Origin: Rhizobium rhizogenes
GTDB lineage: Bacteria > Pseudomonadota > Alphaproteobacteria > Rhizobiales > Rhizobiaceae
Direction of reading: 5' to 3'
DNA length: 64,000 bases
Assembly: GCF_002005205.3 (NCBI RefSeq)
Contig: NZ_CP019701.2
Span: 2,656,001 to 2,720,000, forward strand
Part shown: one piece after another, positions 31,401-40,189 of the stretch
How the letters are laid out: the number at the start of each line of letters is the position of its first letter
How positions within the stretch are numbered: position 1 is the stretch's first letter
Made by a program: the position numbers and the translations under genes
The notes under the pieces: model-generated
Database searches by the model: none
Told to the model about the DNA's origin: nothing
Seen by the model: only the letters and a program-made list of their open reading frames with translations

Positions 31401-31962
31401 CATCGCGCTCCGTCGAAACCGCCGTCAGAAGCGAACGGCGTGCTTCAGCCAGGAGGGCGGTTGCGGCGCGGTCATCGAGCACGGAAAAATGACCGGCGAC
31501 ATTGGCCTCCAGCGGAAACTGATGCAGCAGCGCCTCGCAGAAAGCGTGGATGGTCTGGATTTTCAGGCCGCCGGGCGTTTCCAGCGCCTTGGCGAACAGC
31601 CTGCGCGCTTCCGCAAGCTTGATGCGATCTGGCGCTCTTCCTTCAATGGCGGTGATACGGTCCTTAAGATCGGAATCCGGCAAAGTAGCCCATTCCGCCA
31701 GGCGGTCGAAGACACGGCTCGACATTTCCGATGCGGCAGCCTTGGTATAGGTGAGGCAGAGGATCGCGGAGGGACGGCATCCGGCCAGAAGCAGGCGGAT
31801 GACACGCTGGGTCAGCACATGGGTCTTGCCCGAGCCGGCATTGGCGGACACCCAGGCGGAGCTCGACGGATCGGAGGCAAGCCGCTGCCGCGCGCTGGTC
31901 CAGTCGATCCAGCTCTCAGGCGTGTCAGCGGCGGGGCCGGCGTCGAAGGGGTCAATCGTCAT
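28405..31962 (-). CDS. addA: Double-strand break repair helicase-nuclease AddA
   Basis: AddA is the motor and nuclease subunit of AddAB, which resects DNA double-strand ends for RecA, the alphaproteobacterial counterpart of RecBCD. The start chosen is the ATG at 31962, giving 1185 residues (MTIDPFDAG); the frame remains open upstream inside addB but that part has no family match. UvrD-type helicase motifs include SANAGSGKTHVLTQR (Walker A), FAVGDEKQSIYSFQGARP and MTVHASKGLEAPVVFVVDG. The C-terminal RecB-like nuclease has VILVDYKTNRVPP with D and K of the active site. It overlaps addB by 11 bp. Confidence 0.96.
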   Translation of the reverse strand: MTIDPFDAGPAADTPESWIDWTSARQRLASDPSSSAWVSANAGSGKTHVLTQRVIRLLLAGCRPSAILCLTYTKAAASEMSSRVFDRLAEWATLPDSDLKDRITAIEGRAPDRIKLAEARRLFAKALETPGGLKIQTIHAFCEALLHQFPLEANVAGHFSVLDDRAATALLAEARRSLLTAVSTERDAELAQSLAYVLDLADESGLESLLSAIIANRSALRGFLLDAKQSGGIDARLRQAMKIADGETEETAAAAFWPLPGLSGLALDTYLTLADEVGGSRVIDVAYALREAKRQSDPVRRMEFIEAALLTAKGEKKSDTYVINKGMQKSAPDLVDALTLARDHVVACRNRYRLMRMLAATKCALILAERLIGDFEDLKKQRSQLDFEDLIERAANLLNRDTAGAWVHYKLDQGIDHILVDEAQDTSPVQWSIIQSLAADFFTGESARMGQRTLFAVGDEKQSIYSFQGARPERFSQERDETKRRVDSVEQAFHRIRLPLSFRSTEDVLAAVDQVFSIPQNASGLSADNEPVEHRSNRAGHPGTVEVWDMVAPETTEDEEDWTAPFDALRESAPATIVARRIAARIADMIGRETIIEKGVERAVEPGDILVLVRKRHAFVNALTRELKRRKNIPVAGADRLRLTDHIAVQDLLALGRFVVLPEDDLSLAALLKSPLFNLTEDDVFEIAAARTETESVWWRLQMLSQKENSHLSVVTGKLQNFIALSKTATVHDFFAAVLTLHDGRKKFLGRLGNEASDVLDEFLSFALDHERTGLPGLQAFLSVLETDSPEVKREQDKDRGEVRIMTVHASKGLEAPVVFVVDGGSKAFNHSHVPKLRFIEAGEDTFPVWLPGSGFSNHLIRSDEERLKTAAEDEYRRLLYVAMTRAADHLVVCGYRGQKENPECWHTIVKAALTDNQDHCRPQVFVADGEEWQGLVWRKSEPRPASTPQMLPETQQEENHALPAGLLAPLPALPALPRPLSPSGAGTIIDDGADDLAVRSPLFGEKAEASSLALQRGRLVHRMLQALPDFTENEREEAARRYAERAARFWPAAEREHLIQAVLRVLSEPAVQPAFSANSRAEISIMGTMTIGRQQYAVSGRIDRLAVEGNRVILVDYKTNRVPPREAREIPFSHVAQLAIYREILAPLYPGKEFVCALIYTENAAFVRVDDDAMAEALAAIKTK

Positions 31963-34900
31963 CGCCGTCTCCCGGTTCTGCCGTCGACCATTCCGAAACG
32001 CGGGCGAGGTGATCATATTCCCCGCCATAGGATTGCTGCTCTTCCGGCACCAGCCGTGAGGCAAAACCATTCTCGCCTTCACGCAGCGAGCGGACGAACC
32101 TGGCGAGCTGTTCGATCGATTCGGTCGCCAGTTCAATGGCTGATTTTGGTGGTCTCTTGCCGCTTCGGCTGGAATGTTCGTTATTGACCTGATCGGCAAA
32201 GAAGCGCTCGCCCGGCCGCAGACGTACATAGATAAGGTTTTCAGGCGTGGGTGACCCGGCTTCGCGGAACGCACCGCGCATCAGTGCCGCCGCTTCCAGC
32301 GCAAGCTGCGGGTCGAGTAGCGCACGCGCCTGATTGACGGATGGCGCAAGCCCGGTCTTGTAGTCGATAACATCCGCCTGACCGTTGGTTTTGATGTCGA
32401 TCCGGTCGGCAATGCCGGTCAGTCTTATGCCCGCCTCGGTGATTTCCTGTCCGGCGCGCGCTTCAAAAAAACTGTGGCGAATGGCTGGATGGCGTTCCTT
32501 CTCCCAGTCGATGAAGGCGCGGGCCACCGCTGCAAAGCGTGGCCGCCAGATGACATCCACATGCGGGGGCAGGTTCTCCGCATCGAAACACTCGTCCAGA
32601 ATGCGCTGCATCGCCTCAAGCGAAGCCGGTGTGCCGGGAATATGCCCCTCGCGGGAATAACGCTCGATAATCGTGTGATAGAGCGTGCCGCGGTCGGCGG
32701 CGTTGGGATCGCGGTTGAACGGATCGAGAGGGTCGAGCTTCAAAATGCGCCGCGCATAGATCGAATAGGGATCGCGCCGCAGCCGTCCCACTTCGCTGAA
32801 GGAATAGCGCGTCGGCTGCAGAGCGGCCGGCGGTTTCGGCGCAGGGCGCTTGGCGGCCTCCTGATCGATGCTTTCATCCATCAGGCCGGCCCAATGCCGA
32901 TAGGTCTCGCCGCGTTTCCTGAGTTCTCCGGCAAAATCCTCACCGCCCAGAGCCAGCAGCCGTTGCAGCCAGCGCGAAGCGACGGCAGGTGTGGAGCCCT
33001 GCCTGAGCGCACGGGTATAGAATATCTGTCGCGTACCATTGGCCATCTCGAAGTCATGCGCCAGCTGGCCGATACGACGTTCCGGCGGCTCCAGCCCGAT
33101 AGCGGTTTTCATGGTGCGGGACAGGAACGGATTATTCGCTGTCTGGCCCGGCCAGAGCCCTTCATTGAGACCGCCGATGACGACGGTGTCGACGCTCTGC
33201 AGCCGTGCCTCAAGCGCACCGAAGATGAAAATACGCGGATGGCGCATGGATCGCGGCTTGATCGATTCACCGGCCACCAGCGCCGCGAAAATATCGATCC
33301 ATTGCGGTCCGTCCGCATCGAGGATTTCGCCGCTTTCCATCAGTTCCGCAAAGAGGCTGGAGAGCTTGTCTCCCGCCTCACCGGACCAGAGCGTGGCTAG
33401 ATCGTTGGTATCATCCGCACAGATGGCTTCGATCACGCGACCTGTCCGCTCTGCCCAATCGGAAAGTGCCAGTTTGTCGGTGAAGGCGCGGCCGGATCGA
33501 TCCCGACGGACAAAGGCAGAGCCAAGCGGCTCGGTCGCAACGGCGATCCGCCGTGCCAGATCGCGCGCGGCTTCCGTGCTGGCCTCCGGCAGCGCCAGCC
33601 GCCAGGCGGGGGGGTGCCGGTCATCGCGCTGCGCCAGAAGCTGCGCATCGAGAACCGCTTCCAGATCGCCGATCCCCGTCTCGACCCTGCCGCCACGCAG
33701 CGCGATCAGCTCCAGCGCTTTCGCTGCCTGTGCGAAAGCATCCGCGGAGAGCCCGAAGCGGGCGAGGGGGTGTTTTAAAAGCGAAATGATCGGCACCGGG
33801 TCTCCCGGCCTGAGGATTGCCTCCAGTGCCAATTGTGTCAGCCCCGCCTGCGGTGTGGCGGAAAGCGGCGTACCAGCGGAATCGTCCGCCTCGATGCCGA
33901 AGCGCTGCAGCTCGGTTGCCACGCGCCGCGCCAGTCCGCGGTCGGGTGTTATCAATGCCGCCTGTGAAGGACGTTCCGCGCCCGGGGCCTCCAGCGCCAG
34001 CCTGAGCGCCACGGCTATGGCGGTTGCCTCCTCGCGCTCGTTGGCGGCTTCAATCAACGTGGCCGTTGCGAAAGCCGCGTTGAAAAAGCAGGGTTCCCTG
34101 TCTTCGCGCCAACGGTTCCAGTCGCTGGTGGATTTGGCCGGTGCGAGTGCGGCAGAAAACACGGCTGCGCGTTTTTCGAGATCGCTGTCGATGGCGCCGA
34201 TCTGAACCACGTCGTCGCGCAGGATACCGAGCTTCTGCAGCAGCATATAGAGCCCGTATTGCGAATGCGTGCGGCTCGAAGGATCGGTAGGATCTTCGGC
34301 AATCGCCTGCCATTGCTCCTCGGGCATGGCAAGGTCGAGCCCCGGAAGCACGACAGTGCCTTGGGGCAGGGCGGCAACGGCGGCGATAAGATCGGCTGCC
34401 GCAGGAATGGAGCCCGTCGACCCTGCGACGATGACCGGTCCCGTATCCGGCAAATTTGCAAGCCGGTTCGCCTCCGCCCGCAGGATGGCGTTGCGATGCC
34501 GGCCGGCGGACGACCGGTTGAGCTCGGCAAGACGAGCGGGCCAGAAGACGCTGGCGATCTTCAGGAAATCCGCCGTCAGCTGCCACCATTGCGCGTGGTC
34601 GCCGGTATCGAGATGCTGAAGCGCCTCCCAGTCCTTTTCTTCCGTGTCCATGGCATCGATCACCTCGCCGAGCGCACGCGCCAGCCATATGGCATCGGCC
34701 GGGCTGGCGGGAGCGACGAGCGGTGAATCCAGATGGACAGCCCGGATGGCGTCCGGCAGGCTGTTGCGCCAGGCCAGGATGAGACGTGCGAGTTCGATCA
34801 GCCGGCCGGTGTCGGAAATCGGCGGTGCGAGGTCCATGATCTCGGGATTTTCGATATCGAAAAAGCCGCTATCGTCATCCGTTTCGCCCAGTGGCCGGAT

Positions 34901-35137
34901 CAGCGGCAGAATGGCGGACCGGCCGCCGAGAAGATCGACGAATTCGGAGCGCAGCACGCGGGCCGAGCGCCGCGTCGGCACATAGATCGTCACCTTGGCC
35001 AGTGAAAGCGGATCGGCTGGATCATATCTATAGTCGGCTGTCAGTCTCCCGTCACACAGCGTTTCCGCGAGCGTTTTGAGGAACGGTGTTCCCGCGGCGA
35101 TCGTCAGGACGCGCTTTGCGTGGTGGGTGAGCGTCAT
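31952..35137 (-). CDS. addB: Double-strand break repair protein AddB
   Basis: AddB is the second AddAB subunit, with an inactivated helicase fold and a C-terminal nuclease. The 1061-residue product starts MTLTHHAKRVLTIAAGTPFL and has the family run VIGGLNEGLWPGQTANNPFL. Its C-terminal nuclease site is ADVIDYKTGLAPS. The N-terminal nucleotide-binding loop is degenerate (AGTPFLKTLAETL, no G-K-T/S). No cysteine pattern for the Fe-S cluster seen in Bacillus AddB is visible around the nuclease, which is usual to check in alphaproteobacterial AddB. It overlaps addA by 11 bp and the murU-like gene by ATGA. Confidence 0.94.
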   Translation of the reverse strand: MTLTHHAKRVLTIAAGTPFLKTLAETLCDGRLTADYRYDPADPLSLAKVTIYVPTRRSARVLRSEFVDLLGGRSAILPLIRPLGETDDDSGFFDIENPEIMDLAPPISDTGRLIELARLILAWRNSLPDAIRAVHLDSPLVAPASPADAIWLARALGEVIDAMDTEEKDWEALQHLDTGDHAQWWQLTADFLKIASVFWPARLAELNRSSAGRHRNAILRAEANRLANLPDTGPVIVAGSTGSIPAAADLIAAVAALPQGTVVLPGLDLAMPEEQWQAIAEDPTDPSSRTHSQYGLYMLLQKLGILRDDVVQIGAIDSDLEKRAAVFSAALAPAKSTSDWNRWREDREPCFFNAAFATATLIEAANEREEATAIAVALRLALEAPGAERPSQAALITPDRGLARRVATELQRFGIEADDSAGTPLSATPQAGLTQLALEAILRPGDPVPIISLLKHPLARFGLSADAFAQAAKALELIALRGGRVETGIGDLEAVLDAQLLAQRDDRHPPAWRLALPEASTEAARDLARRIAVATEPLGSAFVRRDRSGRAFTDKLALSDWAERTGRVIEAICADDTNDLATLWSGEAGDKLSSLFAELMESGEILDADGPQWIDIFAALVAGESIKPRSMRHPRIFIFGALEARLQSVDTVVIGGLNEGLWPGQTANNPFLSRTMKTAIGLEPPERRIGQLAHDFEMANGTRQIFYTRALRQGSTPAVASRWLQRLLALGGEDFAGELRKRGETYRHWAGLMDESIDQEAAKRPAPKPPAALQPTRYSFSEVGRLRRDPYSIYARRILKLDPLDPFNRDPNAADRGTLYHTIIERYSREGHIPGTPASLEAMQRILDECFDAENLPPHVDVIWRPRFAAVARAFIDWEKERHPAIRHSFFEARAGQEITEAGIRLTGIADRIDIKTNGQADVIDYKTGLAPSVNQARALLDPQLALEAAALMRGAFREAGSPTPENLIYVRLRPGERFFADQVNNEHSSRSGKRPPKSAIELATESIEQLARFVRSLREGENGFASRLVPEEQQSYGGEYDHLARVSEWSTAEPGDGDDD

Positions 35138-35871
35138 GCAGAGCGTTTTTCCCTGATTTGCCGGATGATGTTTTCTGCGTCTTCTATGGCGTCCGGCGTG
35201 CCGACTGTGATCCAGTGGCCATCCAGCGAAAGGCCGAAAAGCCGGTCTTTTTCTATGGCGCGGTCGAAATAGATATTGAGGTTGAAGGCATCTGCCGGTG
35301 CGTCGTCAAGCAGGCGCGAATCCATGGCTATGGCGCCCGCGTAAACCACCGGCTTCGGGTCGGCATCGCGATAACGCGCCAGTTTTCCGTCTTCGAAGAG
35401 GTTGAAATCCCTCTTGCCATTATGGCCCGTGGTGCGGTCCATATCGACACAGAGCAGCGCCATATCCATGCGGGCCGGATCGAAGAATTGTGCAAGCTTG
35501 CGCAGATTACTGACGGCATTCAGCTGCTCGCCGATCCAGAAGAGATCGGCATTCATGACGAAGACCGGGCCGGGCTCCAGAAGCTTCAGGCCTTTTGCAA
35601 GGCCGCCGCCGGAATTCATCAGCTGCGTGCGTTCATCGGAGATCAGGATTTCCGCTTCGTTTCGGTGTCCGAGGTGGGCGATCATCTGCTCGGCATGATG
35701 GTGCACATTGACGACAATCTTCTCGGCCCCGGCTTCGACAAGGGCGTCGAGCGCGTAATCGATCATCGGTTTGCCGGCGATTCTGACGAGCGGCTTCGGG
35801 ATCGTATCGGTGATCGGGCGCATCCGCGTGCCAAGCCCGGCGGCCAGCACCATCGCGTTTTTGATCGTCAT
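35134..35871 (-). CDS. murU: MurU-like nucleotidyltransferase (MurNAc-1-phosphate uridylyltransferase candidate)
   Basis: Sugar-phosphate nucleotidyltransferase of 245 residues. From the ATG at 35871 it starts MTIKNAMVLAAGLGTRMRPI with the signature G-L-G-T-R-M and the catalytic lysine in IPKPLVRI. Directly upstream on the same strand is an AmgK-like kinase domain. In Pseudomonas, AmgK phosphorylates MurNAc and MurU makes UDP-MurNAc, so the pairing supports peptidoglycan sugar salvage; mannose-1-phosphate guanylyltransferase is the alternative call. Its stop overlaps the addB start by ATGA. Confidence 0.85.
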   Translation of the reverse strand: MTIKNAMVLAAGLGTRMRPITDTIPKPLVRIAGKPMIDYALDALVEAGAEKIVVNVHHHAEQMIAHLGHRNEAEILISDERTQLMNSGGGLAKGLKLLEPGPVFVMNADLFWIGEQLNAVSNLRKLAQFFDPARMDMALLCVDMDRTTGHNGKRDFNLFEDGKLARYRDADPKPVVYAGAIAMDSRLLDDAPADAFNLNIYFDRAIEKDRLFGLSLDGHWITVGTPDAIEDAENIIRQIREKRSA

Positions 35872-35887
35872 CGTGGTCAACCGTCTT

Positions 35888-37399
35888 TCAGTCGTTAAAT
35901 TCCATGCCCATGCGGAGGCACCAGTCCCGGAGCGGCGCAAGTTCCGGATGCGAAAACGCAGCGGTGAGGTAGCGGAACGTCCTCGGCATATGTTTCATAT
36001 AACCGGGTTTGCCGTCCCGTTCCATCAGCCTGACCCAGATACCGGCGAGCTTGCAGTTGCGCTGTGCCGACATGATGGCGAAAGCCCTGTGGAAAGCGGC
36101 TTCATCGAATGAGGGTTCACGTCTTCTGCGCTCCAGATAGTGGGAGAGCAGACGTGCCTGCAATTCGGGCGCGATGGTGACCCGTGCATCCTGCACGATG
36201 GAGGCGAGATCATAGGCGGTCGGGCCGATCATCGCGTCCTGAAAATCGATCAGGCCGACCTGCCGGATGCCGCTATTCTGCGCCTGCCAGAGAAGGTTGG
36301 GCGAATGGAAATCGCGCAGCAGAAGCCCTGTTTCGCAGCCGGCGAGCGAGTCGATCAGGCTGTCCCAGAGGGCGTAATAGTCACTCTTCTCACTATCGCT
36401 GAGCGGTTTACCGCGTTTATGGGGCAGATACCACTCCGCCAGCAGCGAGACCTCGATCTTCATTGCCTGCCGGTCAAAGGGCGGAACCTCATAGACGCTG
36501 CCATCAACCACCGGCAGCACGTCGGGTAAAGGAGCCTGGTGAAGTGCGGCGAGACAGGCCACACTTTGCAGATAGCGGTCCTCCATCGGCGTTCCGTCAG
36601 GCGCAAGCACACCATCCCGGCCGAGGTCCTCCAGAAGAAGAATGCCCTGATCGATATCCGCCGCCAGAATCTCCGGTGCACGGAAGCCGCTGTTTCGCAG
36701 ATAATTGCCGATCGCCACGAACGAGCGGGCATCCTGGGCAAGATGGGCGATCTCCGCATAGGTCTTGCCATCGGCGATGATCGCACCTCTCAAGGGCCGT
36801 CGCCAGTCCATCAGAATAAGGTCGGGACCCTCGGTTGAAATGGTCTCATAGGCGCGTGTGGAAGCGTCACCGCTCAAAAAGCGACGGACCGCATCGCCCC
36901 TGCCATTTCTTGTCAGAAATTCGCGGATGGCGAAAACACGATCGAGCCGCGCCTTCTGTTGGGCGGGAGCCTCGATCACGGCCACACGACCTTCCCCTGA
37001 ATGCGTCAGCCGCAGGGTGATCGTCTGGTCCGGCGGCAGAACTTCGCCGGCAATCTCGGGCCATTCGATCAGGCAGATGCCATCCTCCAGCATTTCGTCG
37101 ATGCCGAGTTCGTCCAGTTCCGATACGTCCGACAGCCGGTAGAGATCGAGATGGGCAACCGGAATGCGCGTGGCATAGGTCTGGACGATCGTGAAGGTGG
37201 GGCTTGGAACTTCGAGACCAGGCTCATCCGCCATTGCCCGGATGAAGGCGCGGGCGAGGGTCGACTTGCCGGCGCCGAGGTCGCCGATCAGCGCCAGGCA
37301 ATCGCCGGCCTTCAGGGCCAGCGCAAGGTCCTCGCCGAGCCTGATGGTGTCTTTTTCTCCCGCAAGGGGAATGGTGATCGGCAAGATGTCTTCGCTCAT
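35888..37399 (-). CDS. tsaE: TsaE-AmgK fusion: tRNA t6A ATPase plus aminoglycoside-phosphotransferase-like sugar kinase
   Basis: Two usually separate proteins in one 503-residue chain. Residues 1-155 are TsaE, the ATPase of the threonylcarbamoyl-adenosine (t6A) tRNA complex, with P-loop GDLGAGKST at 39-47, SPTFTIVQTY at 66-75 and HLDLYRL at 83-89. From about 165 to the end is an APH-fold kinase like MurNAc/GlcNAc kinase AmgK, with catalytic loop RDFHSPNL at 362-369 and DFQD at 385-388. Both active sites look intact. The fusion is known in alphaproteobacteria; the first function is tRNA modification, the second wall-sugar salvage. Overlaps divL by ATGA; the murU-like gene follows after 16 bp. 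Confidence 0.93.
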   Translation of the reverse strand: MSEDILPITIPLAGEKDTIRLGEDLALALKAGDCLALIGDLGAGKSTLARAFIRAMADEPGLEVPSPTFTIVQTYATRIPVAHLDLYRLSDVSELDELGIDEMLEDGICLIEWPEIAGEVLPPDQTITLRLTHSGEGRVAVIEAPAQQKARLDRVFAIREFLTRNGRGDAVRRFLSGDASTRAYETISTEGPDLILMDWRRPLRGAIIADGKTYAEIAHLAQDARSFVAIGNYLRNSGFRAPEILAADIDQGILLLEDLGRDGVLAPDGTPMEDRYLQSVACLAALHQAPLPDVLPVVDGSVYEVPPFDRQAMKIEVSLLAEWYLPHKRGKPLSDSEKSDYYALWDSLIDSLAGCETGLLLRDFHSPNLLWQAQNSGIRQVGLIDFQDAMIGPTAYDLASIVQDARVTIAPELQARLLSHYLERRRREPSFDEAAFHRAFAIMSAQRNCKLAGIWVRLMERDGKPGYMKHMPRTFRYLTAAFSHPELAPLRDWCLRMGMEFND

Positions 37400-39981
37400 T
37401 CTGCAGCGATGGAATGCGGGCGCGTGCCGGCGGGAATGCGGCAGGTGACGATGGTGCCGTTACCGGGCCGGCTGTCGATGCTGACGGTGCCGTGATGGAG
37501 GCTGACGAAGCTTTCGACGATGGAAAGGCCAAGCCCCGCACCGGTCCGTCGTCCGCCATTGCCGCGTGTTGCGAAGCGGTCGAAGACCGTCTTCAGCATG
37601 TCTTCCGGAATGCCCGGTCCCTTGTCCGCCACCGAGAATACGAAATCACCTTCGCTGCGCTGGCAGGAGAGCTGAACCGAAGACCCCTCCGGCGCAAAAT
37701 TGATCGCGTTGGTCAGCAGCTTGATGAGGATCTGCTTCAGGCGCTGGTGATCCGCCACCAGACTGCCGAGATGGGCCGGCGCGACGATCTCGAGCGAAAT
37801 GCCGCTCTCCTGCAGCCGGTCGGCGATCTGCACTGAAACGTCTTCAAGCAACTCGTTCAGATCATTGTCCGAATAATTGAGCTGCATGATGCCGGCATCG
37901 ACGGTCGCGAGATCCAGAATATCGTTGACGATGGTCAGAAGAACCGAGGACGAGGTGGAAATATGATCGAGATATTCCGCCTGCCGTTCCGTCAATTGGC
38001 CGATGCCGGGTGTTTTCAGGAGGTCGGTGAAGCCGATGATATTCGTCAGCGGCGAGCGCAGCTCGTAGGAAACATGCTGCACGAAATCGTTCTTCAACTC
38101 GTCGGCCTTGAGGAGCGCGTCGTTCTTTTCCTTGAGCGCCCGCTCTGCCCGCACGCTGTCGGTCATGTTGACGAAGGTCAGCATGGTCTGTGCATCCGGC
38201 AGCGGAATGATCGCATAGTCGAGCACGAGGCCGGAAAGCAGTTCCAGCGTGCCCTGCCGCGACGGCCGTTCGTCGTCGAAGCTGGTGATGAACTGGCTGA
38301 AGGAACGCCAGCCATCCGGCCTGTCGTAGGATTGCGCGCAGGCGGTTTCGATGGCGCGAATATGGGTTCCCGTTTCCGCCTGATCGGCGGTCACGCCCCA
38401 GAGCGCCCGGAATGCCGGGTTGGACAGGCGAATGCGCCCATCCGCGCCAAACACGGCGACCCCTTCCGCCAGATGGTCGATGGTCTCGCCCTGCACCTTT
38501 ACCAGCGTGTTGTAGCGCATCTGCAGGTCGACCTGTTCGGTCAGGTTTTCGAAAACCCAGGTAGCACCACCCTGCGGATGAGCCGTTGCGATTACCCGCA
38601 GCGTCTGCCCGTTCGGGAGGTGCCAGAGATCGGTCTTGGTATCGAGCGAGCGGTAGACGGAAAGCGCCGTCTCCTTCCAGTTCTTCCAGTTCAACTGCTC
38701 CGGCAATTTGCCGGCGGTGCGCAGCCTGTCCAGAAGCTCGGAATTGTCAGGCCCGGATTCGAGGAAAACCAGATCGAAGCCCCAGAGGGTCGCAAAAGCC
38801 TGATTGTAGAATTGCAGCCGCTGCCGGCCATCGAAAATGGCGACGGGGGTTGCCAGATGATCCAGCGTTTCGGCGTGGCTCTTGAGGACCCGCTTGAGTT
38901 CCTCGCTGATGGCTTCCGCCTCGGTGGCATCGATGGCGATGCCGGCCGAGCCGGCCGCCGTCTTGATGTCGACGACATCGAAAAAGGTGCGGTTGCCGGA
39001 AACCACCGTCGAAATACGGTCATGATAGGGCGATTCCGGGGTCGCCGCCGCGCGTATCTTCTGCCGGGTAACAGTGTTCAGCAGCTCGCGTTTTTCCTGA
39101 ACGGCCTGTTCGGTGCTCCGCGCATCCACCGCCTGCGCATAAGCATGGTTGACCCAGATGAGGTCGCCTTCGCCATTGCGCCGCCAGACGGGTTGCTCGA
39201 TGGAATCGAGAAGCTCCTGAAATGTCGAGACGGAGGCGATCAGGCGCTCGCGCTCCACCTGCAGTTCGGCAAGCTCTGCACGCAGATTGTTGAGGGCCAC
39301 GAAACGCGCAAAGGCATTGCCGCCGGAAACCCGGCCCTGAACCTCGATCACTTCGCCGCGCTGCGTCTCTATGGTCAGATCGAAACTCTGTGCGTGGCTG
39401 CGAAGTTTTTCGAGGGATTTTTCAAGCTGGCTCGCGGAGGACGGTTTCAGCCAGCGTCCGAAGGCAAGAAAATCATGGTCCGCCTGCGGGGCGCCGGTTT
39501 CCACGGGCAATTGTCCCAGAAACTCCGGCCGCTTGTCGGCGCCGTCCCAGATGACGATGCGCCGGCCCTTGTCGGAAATCAGCGCTTCATATTTGGCGAT
39601 CTTGTGATGGGTTTCGGCAAGCGCCTGGCGGTATTCGCTGCTTTCCGCCTCGATGTTACCCCGTTGGCGCACCAGCCAGACGACGGAAAACAGCGTTGCC
39701 GAAAGCATGCCGACGAACAGCGAATAGGTAATCGTTTCCCCGGAAGAGAACAGTCTTGCGCCGGTCTTTGCGACAAGGCCGTCCTGAGCCAGCGCAACGC
39801 TTGCCGAACCGGCAAGTATCGTACCCGACATCAGCACGGGCAGCCGTGAGAAGCCTGTCCGGACCGCGCTGATCGCCAGCCGGCAACGCGCCAGAGCCTG
39901 CGCGCTCAGTGTCACGCCAGCCTGCGTGTTTTCAACGCGTTGAACTGTCTGCTCGCGCAGATCCGAATTGTGAACCGTCAT
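37396..39981 (-). CDS. divL: DivL-like PAS sensor with tyrosine in place of the kinase histidine
   Basis: DivL controls the cell-cycle kinase CckA in Caulobacter, where its phospho-acceptor position is Tyr550. The 861-residue product here has a long hydrophilic N-terminus, one or two membrane segments (about 47-66 and 85-105), several PAS-like segments (about 255-610) and a dimerisation/ATPase module. The H-box reads FVQHVSYELRSPLT, with Tyr639 at the usual histidine. ATP-binding boxes are present: N759, DKGPGIPE near 786 and GAGLGLS at 814-820. First gene of the run to tsaE-amgK, murU-like, addB, addA and trxA. Confidence 0.92.
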   Translation of the reverse strand: MTVHNSDLREQTVQRVENTQAGVTLSAQALARCRLAISAVRTGFSRLPVLMSGTILAGSASVALAQDGLVAKTGARLFSSGETITYSLFVGMLSATLFSVVWLVRQRGNIEAESSEYRQALAETHHKIAKYEALISDKGRRIVIWDGADKRPEFLGQLPVETGAPQADHDFLAFGRWLKPSSASQLEKSLEKLRSHAQSFDLTIETQRGEVIEVQGRVSGGNAFARFVALNNLRAELAELQVERERLIASVSTFQELLDSIEQPVWRRNGEGDLIWVNHAYAQAVDARSTEQAVQEKRELLNTVTRQKIRAAATPESPYHDRISTVVSGNRTFFDVVDIKTAAGSAGIAIDATEAEAISEELKRVLKSHAETLDHLATPVAIFDGRQRLQFYNQAFATLWGFDLVFLESGPDNSELLDRLRTAGKLPEQLNWKNWKETALSVYRSLDTKTDLWHLPNGQTLRVIATAHPQGGATWVFENLTEQVDLQMRYNTLVKVQGETIDHLAEGVAVFGADGRIRLSNPAFRALWGVTADQAETGTHIRAIETACAQSYDRPDGWRSFSQFITSFDDERPSRQGTLELLSGLVLDYAIIPLPDAQTMLTFVNMTDSVRAERALKEKNDALLKADELKNDFVQHVSYELRSPLTNIIGFTDLLKTPGIGQLTERQAEYLDHISTSSSVLLTIVNDILDLATVDAGIMQLNYSDNDLNELLEDVSVQIADRLQESGISLEIVAPAHLGSLVADHQRLKQILIKLLTNAINFAPEGSSVQLSCQRSEGDFVFSVADKGPGIPEDMLKTVFDRFATRGNGGRRTGAGLGLSIVESFVSLHHGTVSIDSRPGNGTIVTCRIPAGTRPHSIAAE

Positions 39982-40122
39982 CCCCGGTCTGTCTCCGTCC
40001 TATGTGCCGCATCTTCGACAAGACATCCCATTTCGTCCCCGCCGCCCTTTGGCGTGTCCGAATCAAGTCCGATGACAATACCGCCTTCATAAATCTGCGG
40101 AAAGGGAGGGCGCAAAAAAGAT

Positions 40123-40150
40123 ACCGCGCACTTTGTCAAGTGCGCGGCAT
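40123..40150 (-). terminator. Terminator after ahcY
   Basis: Stem CCGCGCACTT at 40124-40133 with AAGTGCGCGG at 40138-40147, extended outward past one A-C mismatch by GAT/ATC. Read on the minus strand it follows the ahcY stop by 39 bp and runs into TTTTTTGCG. Good intrinsic terminator. Confidence 0.9.
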
Positions 40151-40189
40151 CTAGATGTTGTGTAATTTCAGTGGATATTAACTATGATA

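Noticed and set aside
30112..32187. Long open frame (691 codons) antisense to addA
   Set aside because: Shadow of the GC-rich addA coding strand; no ribosome site or recognisable domain.
37963..39849. Long open frame (628 codons) antisense to divL
   Set aside because: Composition-driven antisense frame; divL motifs are complete on the other strand.
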